DNA of 64,000 bases from Moniliophthora roreri (taxonomy: Eukaryota; Basidiomycota; Agaricomycetes; Agaricales; Marasmiaceae), in contig LATX02000100.1 in the NCBI GenBank assembly GCA_001466705.2, positions 62,001 through 126,000 of the forward strand, written 5' to 3'. Made by a program: the position numbers and the translations under genes. This document shows positions 22,101 through 33,150 of the stretch, piece by piece (position 1 is the stretch's first letter; every line of letters starts with the position of its first letter). The notes beneath the pieces were generated by a model. The model did no database searches and had not been told where the DNA came from. It worked only from the letters and a program-made list of their open reading frames with translations.

Positions 22101-23790
22101 AGGAATGCCAGCCAGTGTTGAGGCAAAAGTTGAAAAATGTCTTCACAACTTCCTGTGGGCTGGAAAAAATGGGAGAACAATTAACAAAGAAACACTATAT
22201 GCACCTGCCCATAAGGGAGGAAAAAATTTGCTTGACATACCTGCATGCAATGAAGCAATCGAAGTTACATGGCTCCAGTCATACTTATCCTTGAATGATA
22301 AACACCCGCTTTGGGCGTACATCGCGGACCACCTGCTAGTGCTGAATGCTGTTCAATCTGATGAGCTTATCCCACTAGACCTAAGAATTAACCAGTTTAC
22401 CCAACAATGGAAGAGTAACACCCAGAATGTGCCAAAGGACCTCAGCAGGATGCTAGCAGTTGCAAAAAAGCATAATCTTAAACTTCAGGGGCTAGCGTTC
22501 CCTCGAGATATTATATGGCAGATGCCAGTGTGGTACCATGCCAAGTCTACAGCTACAAGAGCATTGTATTCCAACAAAAGGAACAAACTAAATGCCTGTC
22601 TAAAAAATAATCATAGAGTGCGCACTGTTGGTGATGCAGAAAGACTAGCCCGACACCTGAACAATCCAAACCATAAGAGTCACAAATGGTGCAAGTGCAG
22701 ACCATGCCAGCGAACCTGTAGCAACACTGGTGGATACTGTTCTGATGCGCATGCATGCTTTACGCAGGCCAAGAGACTGCTATCAGCGTTACCAGACAAG
22801 TGGAACCTGCTTACTGAAGAACTACTGGAAGACTATGAAGCATGCGAGTTATGCTGGCAGATCTCCTCAGAAGACTGTCACCCATTTAATCCTAAAATAA
22901 CCACCCAAGGAACACTAGTGGATGCATTCAGAATTTTTACAGCCAAAGTTGGCATAGAAGACCTACCCGACACCCATATATTCCCCAACCTAAACTATAA
23001 CCACCTCACTGTGTACACAGATGGGTCATGCACTAACAACGGTCTTGAAGATGCAAATGCTGGAGCTGGAATCTTCGTTAGCCCTGACAGTGACTATAAT
23101 AGGGAAATTAAAGTGCCGAGCGAGCTCATGCCGTCAAACCAAGTTGGAGAGATGCTGGCCATCAAAGAAGCCCTAGAACAGATTCTGCCCTATGACCTGA
23201 ATATCAAAACAGACTCAATGTACATAGTAAATGGAGTTACCAAGCACCTGCAAGAGTGGAAGGACAAAGGCTTCATTGGAGTTGAGAATGCACAGCTGTG
23301 GCAGGTGCTGGCTGCCAGGCTTCATGAAAGGAATGCCCTCACTACCCTTGAATGGGTAAAAGGGCATTCAGGAGTGCCTGGGAACGAAGCTGCAGACTGG
23401 TTAGCAAATGAAGGCCGAGAAAAAACACAACTGGACCTGATCGACATGACGATTCCCCAACCGCTACACCTTTCAGGTGCAAAACTAAGCAAAATCACAC
23501 AAGCTAATGCGTACACAGCCATCAAAGTCGCAAAATCCCTGTCCCACCGCTACCAGGAAGCCCGAGAACGCCCTAGAACCGAACAGAACATCCACAAAGC
23601 GCTCGAATCGATAAAACAGGCAATGGGAAAAAACCCCTCGAGGAAGCAATTGTGGAAGTCGCTAAGAAATAAAACCATCTCGCGAAATATATGAAACTTC
23701 AACTACAAGCTAATCCATGGTGCGCACAGGACTGGAGAATACTGGAAGAATATCTTGGAGTATGAAGATAGAGCCATCTGCTCCAATTGT
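19131..23790 (+). pseudogene. LINE ORF2: endonuclease, reverse transcriptase, RNase H
   Basis: Endonuclease motifs recur to ~20110. RT motifs follow: ANGKAPGLDGIPYEVW (~20935), NYRPISLLNSDYKV (~21158), AGFVSGRHIYDH, VALDQEKAYDKIEHDYLW (~21356), GVRQGDPLSC (~21538) and the catalytic LFADDTTVYLS (~21680). RNase H: YTDGSCTNNG (~23014), VGEMLAIKEAL, KTDSMYIVNG and WVKGHSGVPGNEAADWLANE (~23352). It ends with LIHGAHRTGEYW and a Cys pair before the N. Stops at 19560, 19791, 20613, 21258, 22099 and 23692 and a +1 indel near 21570 kill it. Most stops fit single transitions (CAG/CAA/CGA to TAG/TAA/TGA or TGG to TGA). Confidence 0.8.
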
Positions 23791-23791
23791 N

Positions 23792-24304
23792 ACGGGTCAT
23801 AAATGGTTTGCCCCCCGCATCACTCAGAGCTATAAAGAGCTGCTGGCTATATATCATAGAACACCGTCAAAAAATTGATATGCTCCTGACTAACAATAAG
23901 AAATATGGACAAAAAGCGATACCAAAAGTCTTGGTAAGAGAGACCTGGAAAGACACAGGTCAGTCAGAGAGTCGAGACGATCCTCAAGCTGATATCTAGT
24001 CAGGCGAGGGGAGTGGGGGTTTAGTGGGTAGAGGCTAGGTCCAAGGAAGGTAATAGTCGGCCATAGGGCTAACACCGGAGGGTCTAGCCAAGTCCTACAC
24101 TCGAGTGGCGCCAGATGCGCCCAGTGCATAAGTGCATTCCTCCATGTGCGGTAACTGTCTCCAGTGAGGTCTCATTCCCTCGCCCCCTAGACGTGAGTGT
24201 ACGGAACACCAACCATGTCGGCCCAGTGACTCCTGTGAGCCAGGAAGAGGGAGATGGCGGGTCCACTTGTTCAAAGCTCATATGCGTTCCACAAAAAAAA
24301 AAAA
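23792..24304 (+). other. LINE 3' end with poly(A)
   Basis: The first ~200 bp continue ORF2-like coding (SLRAIKSCWLYIIEHRQKID, VLVRETWKD), ending at a stop near 23997. A ~290-bp 3' UTR follows, with a run of 13 A at 24292-24304, as expected for reverse transcription from a polyadenylated RNA. Confidence 0.6.
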
Positions 24305-24647
24305 ACAATATGGTTTTCCACTATGGCAGCCTCAGTTTCGCTGATATGAACTCCACACTCACATTCACACAATATTACAGCCTTGACGTAGCCGGCTGGG
24401 TCGCCCGCTTATTTGATTATCACCCGGAATCGCGACCATTGCATTTGAGGTCACAGGATGATTGTCAGTTGGCCTCGGGCTAGCGTTGGAAGTCGAGCCG
24501 TCAGCTGGAGTAGGGCTGGTTGTGATGGATGAGTTGTTATGATTGACATCCATTGAATTGCTTTCGCATTTGGATTCCCCTGGTACGTCATCTTCTACTT
24601 CGCCTGATTCATTACTCTCATACTCTTCTGGTCTAAAAGGGTGGTAC
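24305..24647 (-). other. Unrecognised ORF fragment between LINE copies
   Basis: On the minus strand 24647-24365 is open: a Glu/Asp/Ser-rich segment (EYESNESGEVEDDVPGES, then Ser/Thr/Pro-rich) ending GRPSRLRQGCNIV and a stop. It is cut by the N at 24648. It could be the tail of a host or retroelement protein. No family is recognised. Confidence 0.3.
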
Positions 24648-24648
24648 N

Positions 24649-26342
24649 GATACCACTGGAAGAACACATTAAGATAAAACCAGACGGTGAAGCAGCCAGG
24701 ATTCTTGGTAGCTGGGTCAGAAATAATGTTGACCAAGTGAGTGTCTGGTCATGTGCCCTTGAAAAAATTGATGCGGCACTGAAATGCTGGGAGCACGGAA
24801 GACCTACAATGGAAGGACACTGGCTCATAATCCAAATGATAGTAGGAGGCATGACACAGTACCTAACAAAGGTTTAAGGAATGCCAGCCAGTGTTGAGGC
24901 AAAAGTTGAAAAATGTCTTCACAACTTCCTGTGGGCTGGAAAAAATGGGAGAACAATTAACAAAGAAACACTATATGCACCCGCCCATGAGGGAGGAAAA
25001 AATTTGCTTGACATACCTGCACACAATGAAGCAATTGAAGTTACATGGCTCCAGTCATACTTATCCTTGAATGATAAACACCCACTTTGGGCATACATTG
25101 CAGACTGCCTGCTAGCACTGAATGTTGTTCAATCTGATGAGCTTATCCCACTAGACCTAAGAATTAACCAGTTTACCCAACAATGGAAGAGTAACACTCA
25201 GAATGTGCCAAAAGACCTCAGCAGGATGCTAGCAGTAGCAAAAAAGCATAATCTTAAACTTCAGAGGCTAGCATTCCCTCAAGATATTATACAGCAGATG
25301 CCAGTGTGGTACCATGCCAAGTCTACAGCTACAAGAGCATTGTATTCCAGCAAAAGGAACAAGCTAAATGCTTGTCTAAAAAATAATCATAGAGTGTGCA
25401 CTGTTGGTGATGCAGAAAGACTAGCCCGACACCTGGACAATCCAAACCATAAGAGTCACAAACGGTGCAAGTGCAGACCATGTCAGCGAACCTGTAGCAA
25501 CACTGGTGGATACTGTTCTGATGCACATGCATGCTTTATGCAGGCCAAGAGACTGCTATCAGCATTACCAGACAAGTGGAACCTGCTCACTGAAGAACTA
25601 CTGGAAGACTACGAAGCATGTGAGTTACGCTGGCAGATCTCCTCAGAAGACTGTCACCTCTTTAATCCTAAAATAACCACTCAAGGAATGCTAGCAGATG
25701 CATTCAGAATTTTTACAGCTGATGTTGGCATAGAAGACCTACCTGACACCCATATATTCCCCAACCTAAACCATAACCACCTCACTGTGTACACAGATGG
25801 GTCATGCACTAACAACGGTCTTGAAGATGCAAATGCTGGAGCTGGAATCTTCGTTAGCCCTGACAGTGACTATAATAGGGAAATTAAAGTGCTGAGCGAG
25901 CTCATGCCGTCAAACCAAGTTGGAGAGATGCTGGCAGTCAAAGAAGCCCTAGAACAGATTCCGCCCTATGACCTGAATATCAAAACAGACTCAATGTACA
26001 TAATAAACGGAGTTACCAAGCACCTGCAAGAGTGGGAGGACAAAGGCTTCATTGGAGTTGAGAATGCACAGCTGTGGCAGGTGCTGGCCACCAGGCTTCA
26101 TGAAAGGAATGCCCTCACTACCCTTGAATGGGTAAAAGGGCATTCAGGAGTGCCTGGGAACGAAACTGTGGACTGGTTAGCAAATGAAGGCTGAGAAAAA
26201 ACACAACTGGACCTGATAGACATGACAATTCCCCAACTGCTACACCTTTTGGGTGCAAAACTAAGCAAAATCACACAAGCTAATGCATACACAGCCATCA
26301 AAGTCGCAAAATCCCTGTCCCACTGCTACCAGGAAGCCCGAG
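24649..26342 (+). pseudogene. LINE copy with RT C-terminus and RNase H
   Basis: It is homologous to 21880-23566 with an offset of 2776 over the main ORF (24881-26194). It keeps the TAA ending the RT segment, the RNase H motifs (YTDGSCTNNG, KTDSMYIING, WVKGHSGVPGNE) and gains a TGA at 26192 where the sister copy has CGA. Many differences are CpG to TpG or CpA. It is interrupted at 26342 by a TAGGGCTCC-ended element. Confidence 0.75.
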
Positions 26343-26572
26343 TAGGGCTCCTAGCAGATTGGATTAGAATCAGATATGGATTCATCTGTTCGGATGGTGG
26401 TGATTGAGAGAGCAATCCGCATTGGCGGATGGTATCCGTCAGATGGTCTGATAATCCGACGGATGGGCGCTAAGCCAGCGCTTCACAATGAAACCTCCCT
26501 CCCACGGTGAAAATTTTGCTTCCCCGTCAGTATTGTCACCTTGTTCACCTCCAATCCCTTTGGCAAGTCTCA
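26343..26572. mobile_element. hAT-type non-autonomous element, truncated copy
   Basis: It starts TAGGGCTCCTAGCAGATTGG right after the LINE codon for ARE and shares its first 230 bp with 26816 onward, but with CpGs converted (CAGATTGG for CGGATCGG). It ends at the N at 26573, so the right end and target duplication are missing. Confidence 0.6.
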
Positions 26573-26573
26573 N

Positions 26574-26815
26574 TCATTCAACCTTTTGTGGATGAAGGCA
26601 TACTGTGAGAAGGAATATCTTTGGAGCAGCTCACTGAATAAAGACGATGAAGACCGGTATTATTAGACTTGATTAGTGCCTTGCATTCGGTACTTCAAGG
26701 CATTCAACTCTACATGCCTTAGCATCGTGTGGATTGTATACCTTGGAGGTTGCCTCAAAATCAATCTCTTGGAACATATTTCATTAGCAAGCAACATGCA
26801 TTCACCATTTCTGAC
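26574..26815. other. Short unassigned stretch
   Basis: No supported gene. One frame gives LISALHSVLQGIQ, faintly like the FunK1 segment before the catalytic loop, and a FunK1 fragment does lie beyond the next element, but this is too weak to call. Confidence 0.25.
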
Positions 26816-27849
26816 TAGGGCTCCTAGCGGATCGGATTAGGATCGGATACGGATTCATCCGTTCGGATGGTGGTGATTGAGAGAGCAATCCGCATCGGCG
26901 GATGGTATCCGTCGGATGGTCCGATAATCCGACGGATGGGCGCTAAGCCAGCGCTTCACAATGAAACCTCCCTCCCACGGTGAAAATTTTGCTTCCCCGT
27001 CAGTATTGTCTCCTTGTTCACCTCCAATCCCTTCGGCAAGTCTCAAGCTACCCTATAGACCCTCAAGATGTGACGTGATGTTGAGAATATGATGTTTGGA
27101 GCCACTTGAAGGGAGGGAGAACAGACAGGGCTCTCAGGTGCGGGACATTGATCTAGTTGTGCGGCATTCCAAGTTGATTCCAGGTGTCTGAATTATACCT
27201 ATTTAATTTGTTGTGTACAGAGTCGAGACAAGTTCATATATTGTACCCAAAACAGCTAAAATACAAGTCAAAGGTTAGTCAGACAGACAGATAATGGCTG
27301 ATATATCACCCACTACTGNTCCCTCCCACGGTGAAAATTTTGCTTCCCCGTCAGTATTGTCGCCTTGTTCACCTCCAATCCCTTTGGCAAGTCTCAAGCT
27401 ACCCTATAGACCCTCAAGACGTGATGTCATGTTGAGAATATGATGTTTGGAGCCACTTGGAGGGAGGGGGCTCTCGGGTGCGGGACATTGATCTAGTTGT
27501 GCGGCATTCCAAGTTGATTCCAGGTGTCTGAATTATACCTATTTAATTTGTTGTGTACAGAGTCGAGACAAGTTCATATATTGTACCCAAAACAGCTAAA
27601 ATACAAGTCAAAGGTTAGTCAGACAGACAGATAATGGCTGATATATTACCCACTACTGCTATGAAGGTCAAAAAGGTAACCACAGAAAGCCCCGGGCACG
27701 ACTCTGGTCGACCTAACGAAGCCCAACGACAACCGTCTGCACCGCGTGATCCATCCGCCGCTCATTGTCGGATTGGTCGGATGCCATCCGTCAGATGGTG
27801 CTCGTCGAGGAGCCCATCCGCCATCCGAATCCGTCCGCTAGGAGCCCTA
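26816..27849. mobile_element. hAT-type non-autonomous element (~0.68 kb real length)
   Basis: Left end TAGGGCTCCTAGCGGATCGG and right end ...CCGCTAGGAGCCCTA are inverted repeats of about 16 bp, with subterminal CGGAT/ATCCG repeats. An N at 27319 separates two near-identical stretches (26969-27318 and 27320-27670, offset 351), so the true element is about 680 bp. Candidate 8-bp flanks TTTCTGAC and GTTGTGAA match at only five positions. The same TAGGGCTCC terminus is carried by the transposase-bearing hAT remnant at 51715-53143. Confidence 0.65.
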
Positions 27850-28160
27850 GTTGTGAATGACGAGTTGATTGGCCCTATATTCGTCCTGAAGGATCTATGG
27901 CTTCCAGAGGGTGCAAAAACGGAGCTCGAAATCCAAGAGGATATGAAGGCCAATATCAACAAGGTCCACGTTGTCGAAGGTCTGGATGCCACAGATTTCG
28001 AGAAGCATTTTGTGGCTATCAAGCACTGCGAAATCGTGAAGGTTCCTTCGATGACGAATCTGAGAGTGTTCGTTGACGACAACTCTACCAACTTTCTCAG
28101 AGGAAACGACCTGTCCTGCACGAGGAACACGTTTGTCCTCAAACTTATTACGACTCGGTA
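27850..28160 (+). pseudogene. FunK1 kinase N-lobe fragment
   Basis: The frame reads LIGPIFVLKDLWLPEGAKTE and then EIQEDMKANINK, matching the VLKDYW/ITL region of the kinases at 5650 and 10265 but clearly diverged. It is bounded by the hAT-type element on the left and by a long-TIR element on the right that cuts it at 28160. Only about 100 residues survive. Confidence 0.55.
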
Positions 28161-29391
28161 CAGGTGCCAGATGCCAATTTTTTAAATATTTAACGTCGTT
28201 GACGTCTCGGGCATTTAAACACTGGAGAAACCAGATACATACAACAGCGTTTAAATACTAATTAAATACTGACATTCTTTTAAGTATAAAATTTGGTAAG
28301 CAAAGGACTACTACATGGTTGAATGTGGTATCTAATACATAGTAGGTACTATACATGTATATGTAGAGTACAGAGCACATTTACAGAGTAGGAGTGTCCA
28401 GCTGCTGTCCGGGGGTAATTGGGTACTTCTGGTAAGGTCAATCTAACAATTCTAAAGTCATTGTGGTTCAATTAGATCCAAGGGCACGTCAGACATCGCG
28501 ATAACATACCTATGTCCTATGCCTGAGCACCCTCTACAAATCCCTATCATCGAGGCTCGTCTCTTGCTGCCACATGTAAACCACCAAGGACCTGACTGAA
28601 GGCAGGAAGAGGGAACGGCTGAGGAGAGGTGTCGTAGAAGTCATGGGATAAAGTGGGGGACGACGCCGGGCGGGGAAGGAAGGGGAAGGAAAGAAAGCTG
28701 GCAAGGACCGAGGTACAGTATGGTTGACTGCGGGGACGAGTGTCACACGTGCCCGGCGCGTTTGCACGTGGTTCTCACGCTGACTCTGTTGATTCCTCTT
28801 GTCTTCTCCCGTCATGCCCGCTTCACCGTCGACCTACCGTCAATGCTCCCGCCTTCCTTCCGAGACTCAACAAGATATCCTTTATATTCAAGATGTCCCA
28901 ACAGCTCTCTGTGTTTATTTGGCTAGACACTGGGTTGTGTAAGATGTGGATAATGCGTGTCAGAGGCCGAAGTGCTTTCGTGTTGCGAGAGGAATGGTGA
29001 GTACATATGTCAGTTGCTGTGTTTTTCTCAGCTGACTAGTCACCTGGCATGCATCGTCATACGCTTGATTTCACCTTACGGACGTGGTCTGCTCAAGACA
29101 TACATGGTCTCCCGAGTCCTCGTTTTCGACCCGCTATCCTCTCTCCTCTCATTTTCCACCAGTTTTCCGCCCAGTCCCAGATTCCGCCCTCGTCGTTCCC
29201 AATATCCGCGTCGTTTTCTCCTGTCTGTCAGCTGGTTCGTCTCCTGCCTCCGTCACGGCTCAGCTCTCCGCATTTCACCAAGCGGCTCGACTTGGCAACC
29301 CCCTGACAGCCCGTGCCCATCACACTGTGACTAGCGGGTCTCTTTCGCTCGTCGGAAATCTATGCGCTTTTAAATACTCACCTCCACCACT
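28161..29391. mobile_element. Long-TIR element, copy 1 (right end not assembled)
   Basis: It begins CAGGTGCCAGATGCC and the AT-rich inverted repeat (TTTAAATATTTAACGTCGTT, then GACGTCTCGGGCATTTAAAC), and is near-identical to 31050-32280. It stops at the N at 29392 before the right terminus. Short ORFs inside are shared with the other copies but encode nothing I recognise. Confidence 0.7.
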
Positions 29392-29392
29392 N

Positions 29393-29489
29393 AGTAGAGG
29401 GCGGGGGCGTGTAAATTTATCGTACTCTGGAATTGCGTTGGTGCCGCCTGGTAGTCTGATACGGGCGAACAGAGGGGGATGTAAAGATG
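29393..29489. other. Short unassigned stretch after contig join
   Basis: Nothing recognisable is seen. Confidence 0.2.
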
Positions 29490-30162
29490 CACACCGGTTT
29501 GGGAAAAGCATCTGTTGGACAGATTTCGACCAGAAATGTATACTGATTTACCTACAATAAGGAGCAGGATATGGCAAACTGAAAGGCGTCCAGAATCACG
29601 GAGTTTAAGTCGCCCCGAATTTTGAGCTGGAACTCAACCAATCAGGAGCGCTTTAGGACCACCAGAAAGGTGAAGAAAAAGACGAGAACTTTGACATACC
29701 GAAATGATTGCTGATTTGCGTCATTTCTGAGATTACCGAAACGCAGCGTTTCGGTCGAAGCTTCGGGTTCCACAACAGCAGCAGATTTGGGTCGAATCTG
29801 TCTACCAGATATTTTTCCATTGGCCCACGGCGGCCGGTTTCAGGCAGTCCGAATGGGAGCATTTCAGGAAGCCCAGAAAGCTTACCTGAATTGACTGCTT
29901 TCGGAAGATCAGAAATATGCGTCGATCGCCTCCAAATCTGGGAGCATTACGGTGTACCTTATTGTCTGTATTTCGGACTTGGCTTCCTGCGCATCGAAAT
30001 GCTTCCTAATTCCTTTCCTTTCAGGCGTCGGGTCAGAAGCTCGGAATCACCCAATTTCTGCAGCCATTTCTGCCTACCTTATGTTCTGACAGATCCCTTA
30101 TGAATCAGGTGTGGTTTCTGGCTGAAATTTGTCTAACTGATTTTTTCTCCTAAACTGACGTG
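29490..30162. mobile_element. 0.67-kb CACACCGG-ended element, copy 1
   Basis: It starts CACACCGGTTTGGGAAAA and ends near ...TCCTAAACTGACGTG, a decayed inverted repeat. It is the reverse-oriented homologue of the better preserved element at 40575-41248. A 131-codon ORF (29708-30103, +) is also open in the other copy, but shows no known domain. Confidence 0.6.
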
Positions 30163-31042
30163 GTGTTGGGTGTTGGGAATACCTTGATCAAACCGTAAAC
30201 GATCACCTCGAGAATGGGATAAAGATGATTTGACGTACCCTGACAACTACGAGAGGCTCGGAGTGAGAATTTGTGAATGAGAAACGTTTTGAAGATCCTC
30301 GTGGCAGAGGTAAGAGGCGGGGTAAGAGGCGGGGCAAGCGGAATGCGGCAAAGGAACGGGAGACATATGAGCAGGGAGCAGGGACTCGTCTTAGTGAGAA
30401 ATAGCATGCAGGCTTCGAGGAGCGACAACGGCTAGGTACGATCTATCAAAGCGCGAGTGGACAAAAAAGAAAGAGGGGGGACCACTTAGCCGGTAGCGTA
30501 GTGTTCATCATGCCACCAGTACGGGGTATCGAGTGTCAATAATTCGTCGTATAATGCGGTTGACCCCAAGGCAGAGGTATTTCCCTGGTAAAAGGCGTTG
30601 ATCAGCGATTATAAGGCATAAAAGGGGCAACATGTAGTACCCTATAATGGATCTTATTCGACATGGTTGTGAGACTTCGGTTATCAGGGCTGCCTGTCTT
30701 TTACTGTCATTAATTTGAATAAGAATTGGATAAGGGATAGCGAGAGCGTACCGTACCAATAAGTATAGGAACCGTCCGCGAAGGTACCCGTGGCAAAAAG
30801 TGGTTGAGTCTGCTTCTGCATGGTGAGTATCACCACTCATCGTATAGATAATAGCTACGAGACACGTACCAAATCCTTTGCTTCCAACAATATCCAACTA
30901 CGAAGTAAGCGACACAATCAAACCGAGTAGGCGAGGCTCCAAGCCGATAAGAGAGTGAAGAGAAGCTTACCGGATTCAAGTTTGTCGAGCATTCTGTGTG
31001 AATGATGAGTACAGTAAACGGAGAAAAAGTAGGTGTCATGGT
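30163..31042. other. Unassigned stretch; right part is a repeat shared with 43150-43410
   Basis: 30830-31042 matches 43160-43410 closely, including an apparent GTAAGC donor and TACGTACC-type splice signals on the minus strand, so it may be a relic of a spliced gene. No protein family is recognised. The left part has a small GAGGCGGGG/AAGAGGCGGGG direct repeat near 30305-30335. Confidence 0.3.
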
Positions 31043-31049
31043 GGTTCAA

Positions 31050-32425
31050 CAGGTGCCGGATGCCAATTTTTTAAATATTTAACGTCGTTGACGTCTCGGG
31101 CATTTAAACACTGGGGAAACCAGATACATACAACGGCGTTTAAATACTAATTAAATACTGACATTCTTTTAAGTATAAAATTTGGTAAGTAAAGGACTAC
31201 TACATGGTTGAATGTGGTATCTAATACATAGTAGGTACTATACATGTATATGTAGAGTACAGAGCACATTTACAGAGTAGGAGTGTTCAGCTGCTGTCCG
31301 GGGGTGATTGGGTACTTCTGGTAAGGTCAATCTAACAATTCTAAAGTCATTGTGGTTCAATTAGATCCAAGGGCATGTCAGACATCGTGACAACATACCT
31401 ACGTCCTATGCCTGAGCACCCTCTACAAATCCCTATCATCGAGGCTCGTCTCTTGCTGCCACATGTAAACCACCAAGGACCTGACTGAAGGCAGGAAGAG
31501 GGAACGGCTGAGGAGAGGTGTCGTAGAAGTCATGGGATAAAGTGGGGGACGACGCCGGGCGGGGAAGGAAGGGGAAGGAAAGAAAGCTGGCAAGGACCGA
31601 GGTACAGTATGGTTGACTGCGGGGACGAGTGTCACACGTGCCCGGCGCGTTTGCACGTGGTTCTCACGCTGACTCTGTTGATTCCTCTTGTCTTCTCCCG
31701 TCATGCCCGCTTCACCGTCGACCTACCGTCAATGCTCCCGCCTTCCTTCCGAGACTCAACAAGATATCCTTTATATTCAAGATGTCCCAACAGCTCTCTG
31801 TGTTTATTTGGCTAGACACTGGGTTGTGTAAGATGTGGATAATGCGTGTCAGAGGCCGAAGTGCTTTCGTATTGCGAGAGGAATGGTGAGTACATATGTC
31901 AGTTGCTGTGTTTTTCTCAGCTGACTAGTCACCTGGCATGCATCGTCATACGCTTGATTTCACCTTACGGACGTGGTCTGCTCAAGACATACATGGTCTC
32001 CCGAGTCCTCGTTTTCGACCCGCTATCCTCTCTCCTCTCATTTTCCGCCAGTTTTCCGCCCAGTCCCAAATTCCGCCCTCGTCGTTCCCAATATCCGCGT
32101 CGTTTTCTCCCGTCTGTCAGCTGGTTCGTCTCCTGCGTCCGTCACGGCTCAGCTCTCCGCGTTTCACCAAGCGGCTCGACTTGGCAACCCCCTGACAGCC
32201 CGTGCCCATCACACTGTGACTAGCGGGTCTCTTTCGCTCGTCGGAGCTCTATGCGCTTTTCAATACTCACCTCCACCACTCCCTTCACAGTTACATGATG
32301 CTCCAGAAACTCCATTGTTGATAGCAGGGGTGCCGTTGAGGTGTCCCGGGAGGTTTTTGAATGTTGTTTAAATGCCCGAGACGTCAACGACGTTAAATAT
32401 TTAAAAATTTGGCATCCTACATTAG
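31050..32425. mobile_element. Long-TIR element, copy 2 (complete, 1376 bp)
   Basis: Left terminus CAGGTGCCGGATGCC and right terminus GGCATCCTACATTAG flank inverted repeats of about 50 bp that share GGATGCCAA(A)TTTTT, AAATATTTAACGTCGTTGAC and GTCTCGGGCATTTAAACA. Target duplication GGTTCAA is present at 31043-31049 and 32426-32432. No transposase is encoded, so it is non-autonomous. The 7-bp duplication with long TIRs does not fit a superfamily I can name with confidence. Confidence 0.85.
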
Positions 32426-32432
32426 GGTTCAA

Positions 32433-33150
32433 GAAAAGGAAAGGTTGTGTGACATGTTACATTTCCGTCACATCGGCTTCGAGGGCGCTTGTTGGGCGTC
32501 TTGTCTCTTTCTTCCCGATCTCCCAATGCCAACTCAGAACGACGCTACAAAGATAATGTGCGATCGAAAGCTTCCACTTGGACTTCTCGTCGCCGCCACA
32601 CCCAACTGCCCCTGCATTTATATAATGCAGCATTATACATCTATTCTTTTGCCACTCTTCGCTGAATAAACGTCCCCTTTCGACGGATCCTCGCGTCGTC
32701 ATCCCGCGAGCTTGCATTATCTTACTAAAGGATGAACCTATACAACCGAAGCTGAGAACTACTCGCATGTCAACGAGAACACGGCTGAGAACGATCAACG
32801 ACGTCGTTGCGCCTACCTGTCCTCGAAGTACGCAGAGCAAACCAAAGGAAAGGCACCGCGTATCTTTCATCGACAACTCAGACGTTGTCTTACACTACAT
32901 CGTCTAGTCTCCCTGGCTGAAGATGCACCAAGGAATCATTCCCTGGCCGATTTCTATCGCGGTGATGCGGTGATTGACAAATGAATGGAAAGCATATGTG
33001 ACAAAGTGTTGAGCTTGCCGTGCTGGGAACGTGCTGGGAAGAGACGATGAGAATATGCAAGAGAAAATAGCATAGTTTCGATTTTTACACTCGGAAATGC
33101 TGTAGTCTTGAGATTTTACACACGCGAAAATCAACCCAACAAGATAGCCA
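32433..33150. other. 3' flank of P450-1
   Basis: It is homologous to 43430-44157 and to 54019-54430, the 3' flanks of the other P450 genes. No gene is seen. It holds the empty sites (around 32840 and 32943) for two insertions found in the second unit. Confidence 0.4.

Larger units (their letters stand above)
15041..24304 (+). mobile_element. LINE (Tad-like non-LTR retrotransposon), composite long copy
   Basis: Order: 5' region, ORF1 with zinc knuckle, ORF2 with APE endonuclease, reverse transcriptase, RNase H and a cysteine-containing C-terminus, 3' region, and a poly(A) run of ~13 at 24292-24304. Two Ns (19099, 23791) interrupt it, and 18124-19098 is homologous to 19131-20105, so the ORF2 start is present twice. 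ORF2 carries at least six stops and one frameshift, so the copy is dead. The APE-RT-RNase H order fits the Tad clade common in fungi. Confidence 0.75.

Noticed and set aside
24365..24647. Retrotransposon integrase tail
   Set aside because: The RPSRLRQ motif is suggestive but nothing else supports it, and the contig ends there.
26574..26815. FunK1 fragment before the hAT-type element
   Set aside because: Only about a dozen residues look similar and stops interrupt; not supportable.
28740..29560. ORFs of 85-158 codons inside the long-TIR element, shared by its copies
   Set aside because: They overlap in several frames, have no domain, and similarity follows from recent copying of the element.
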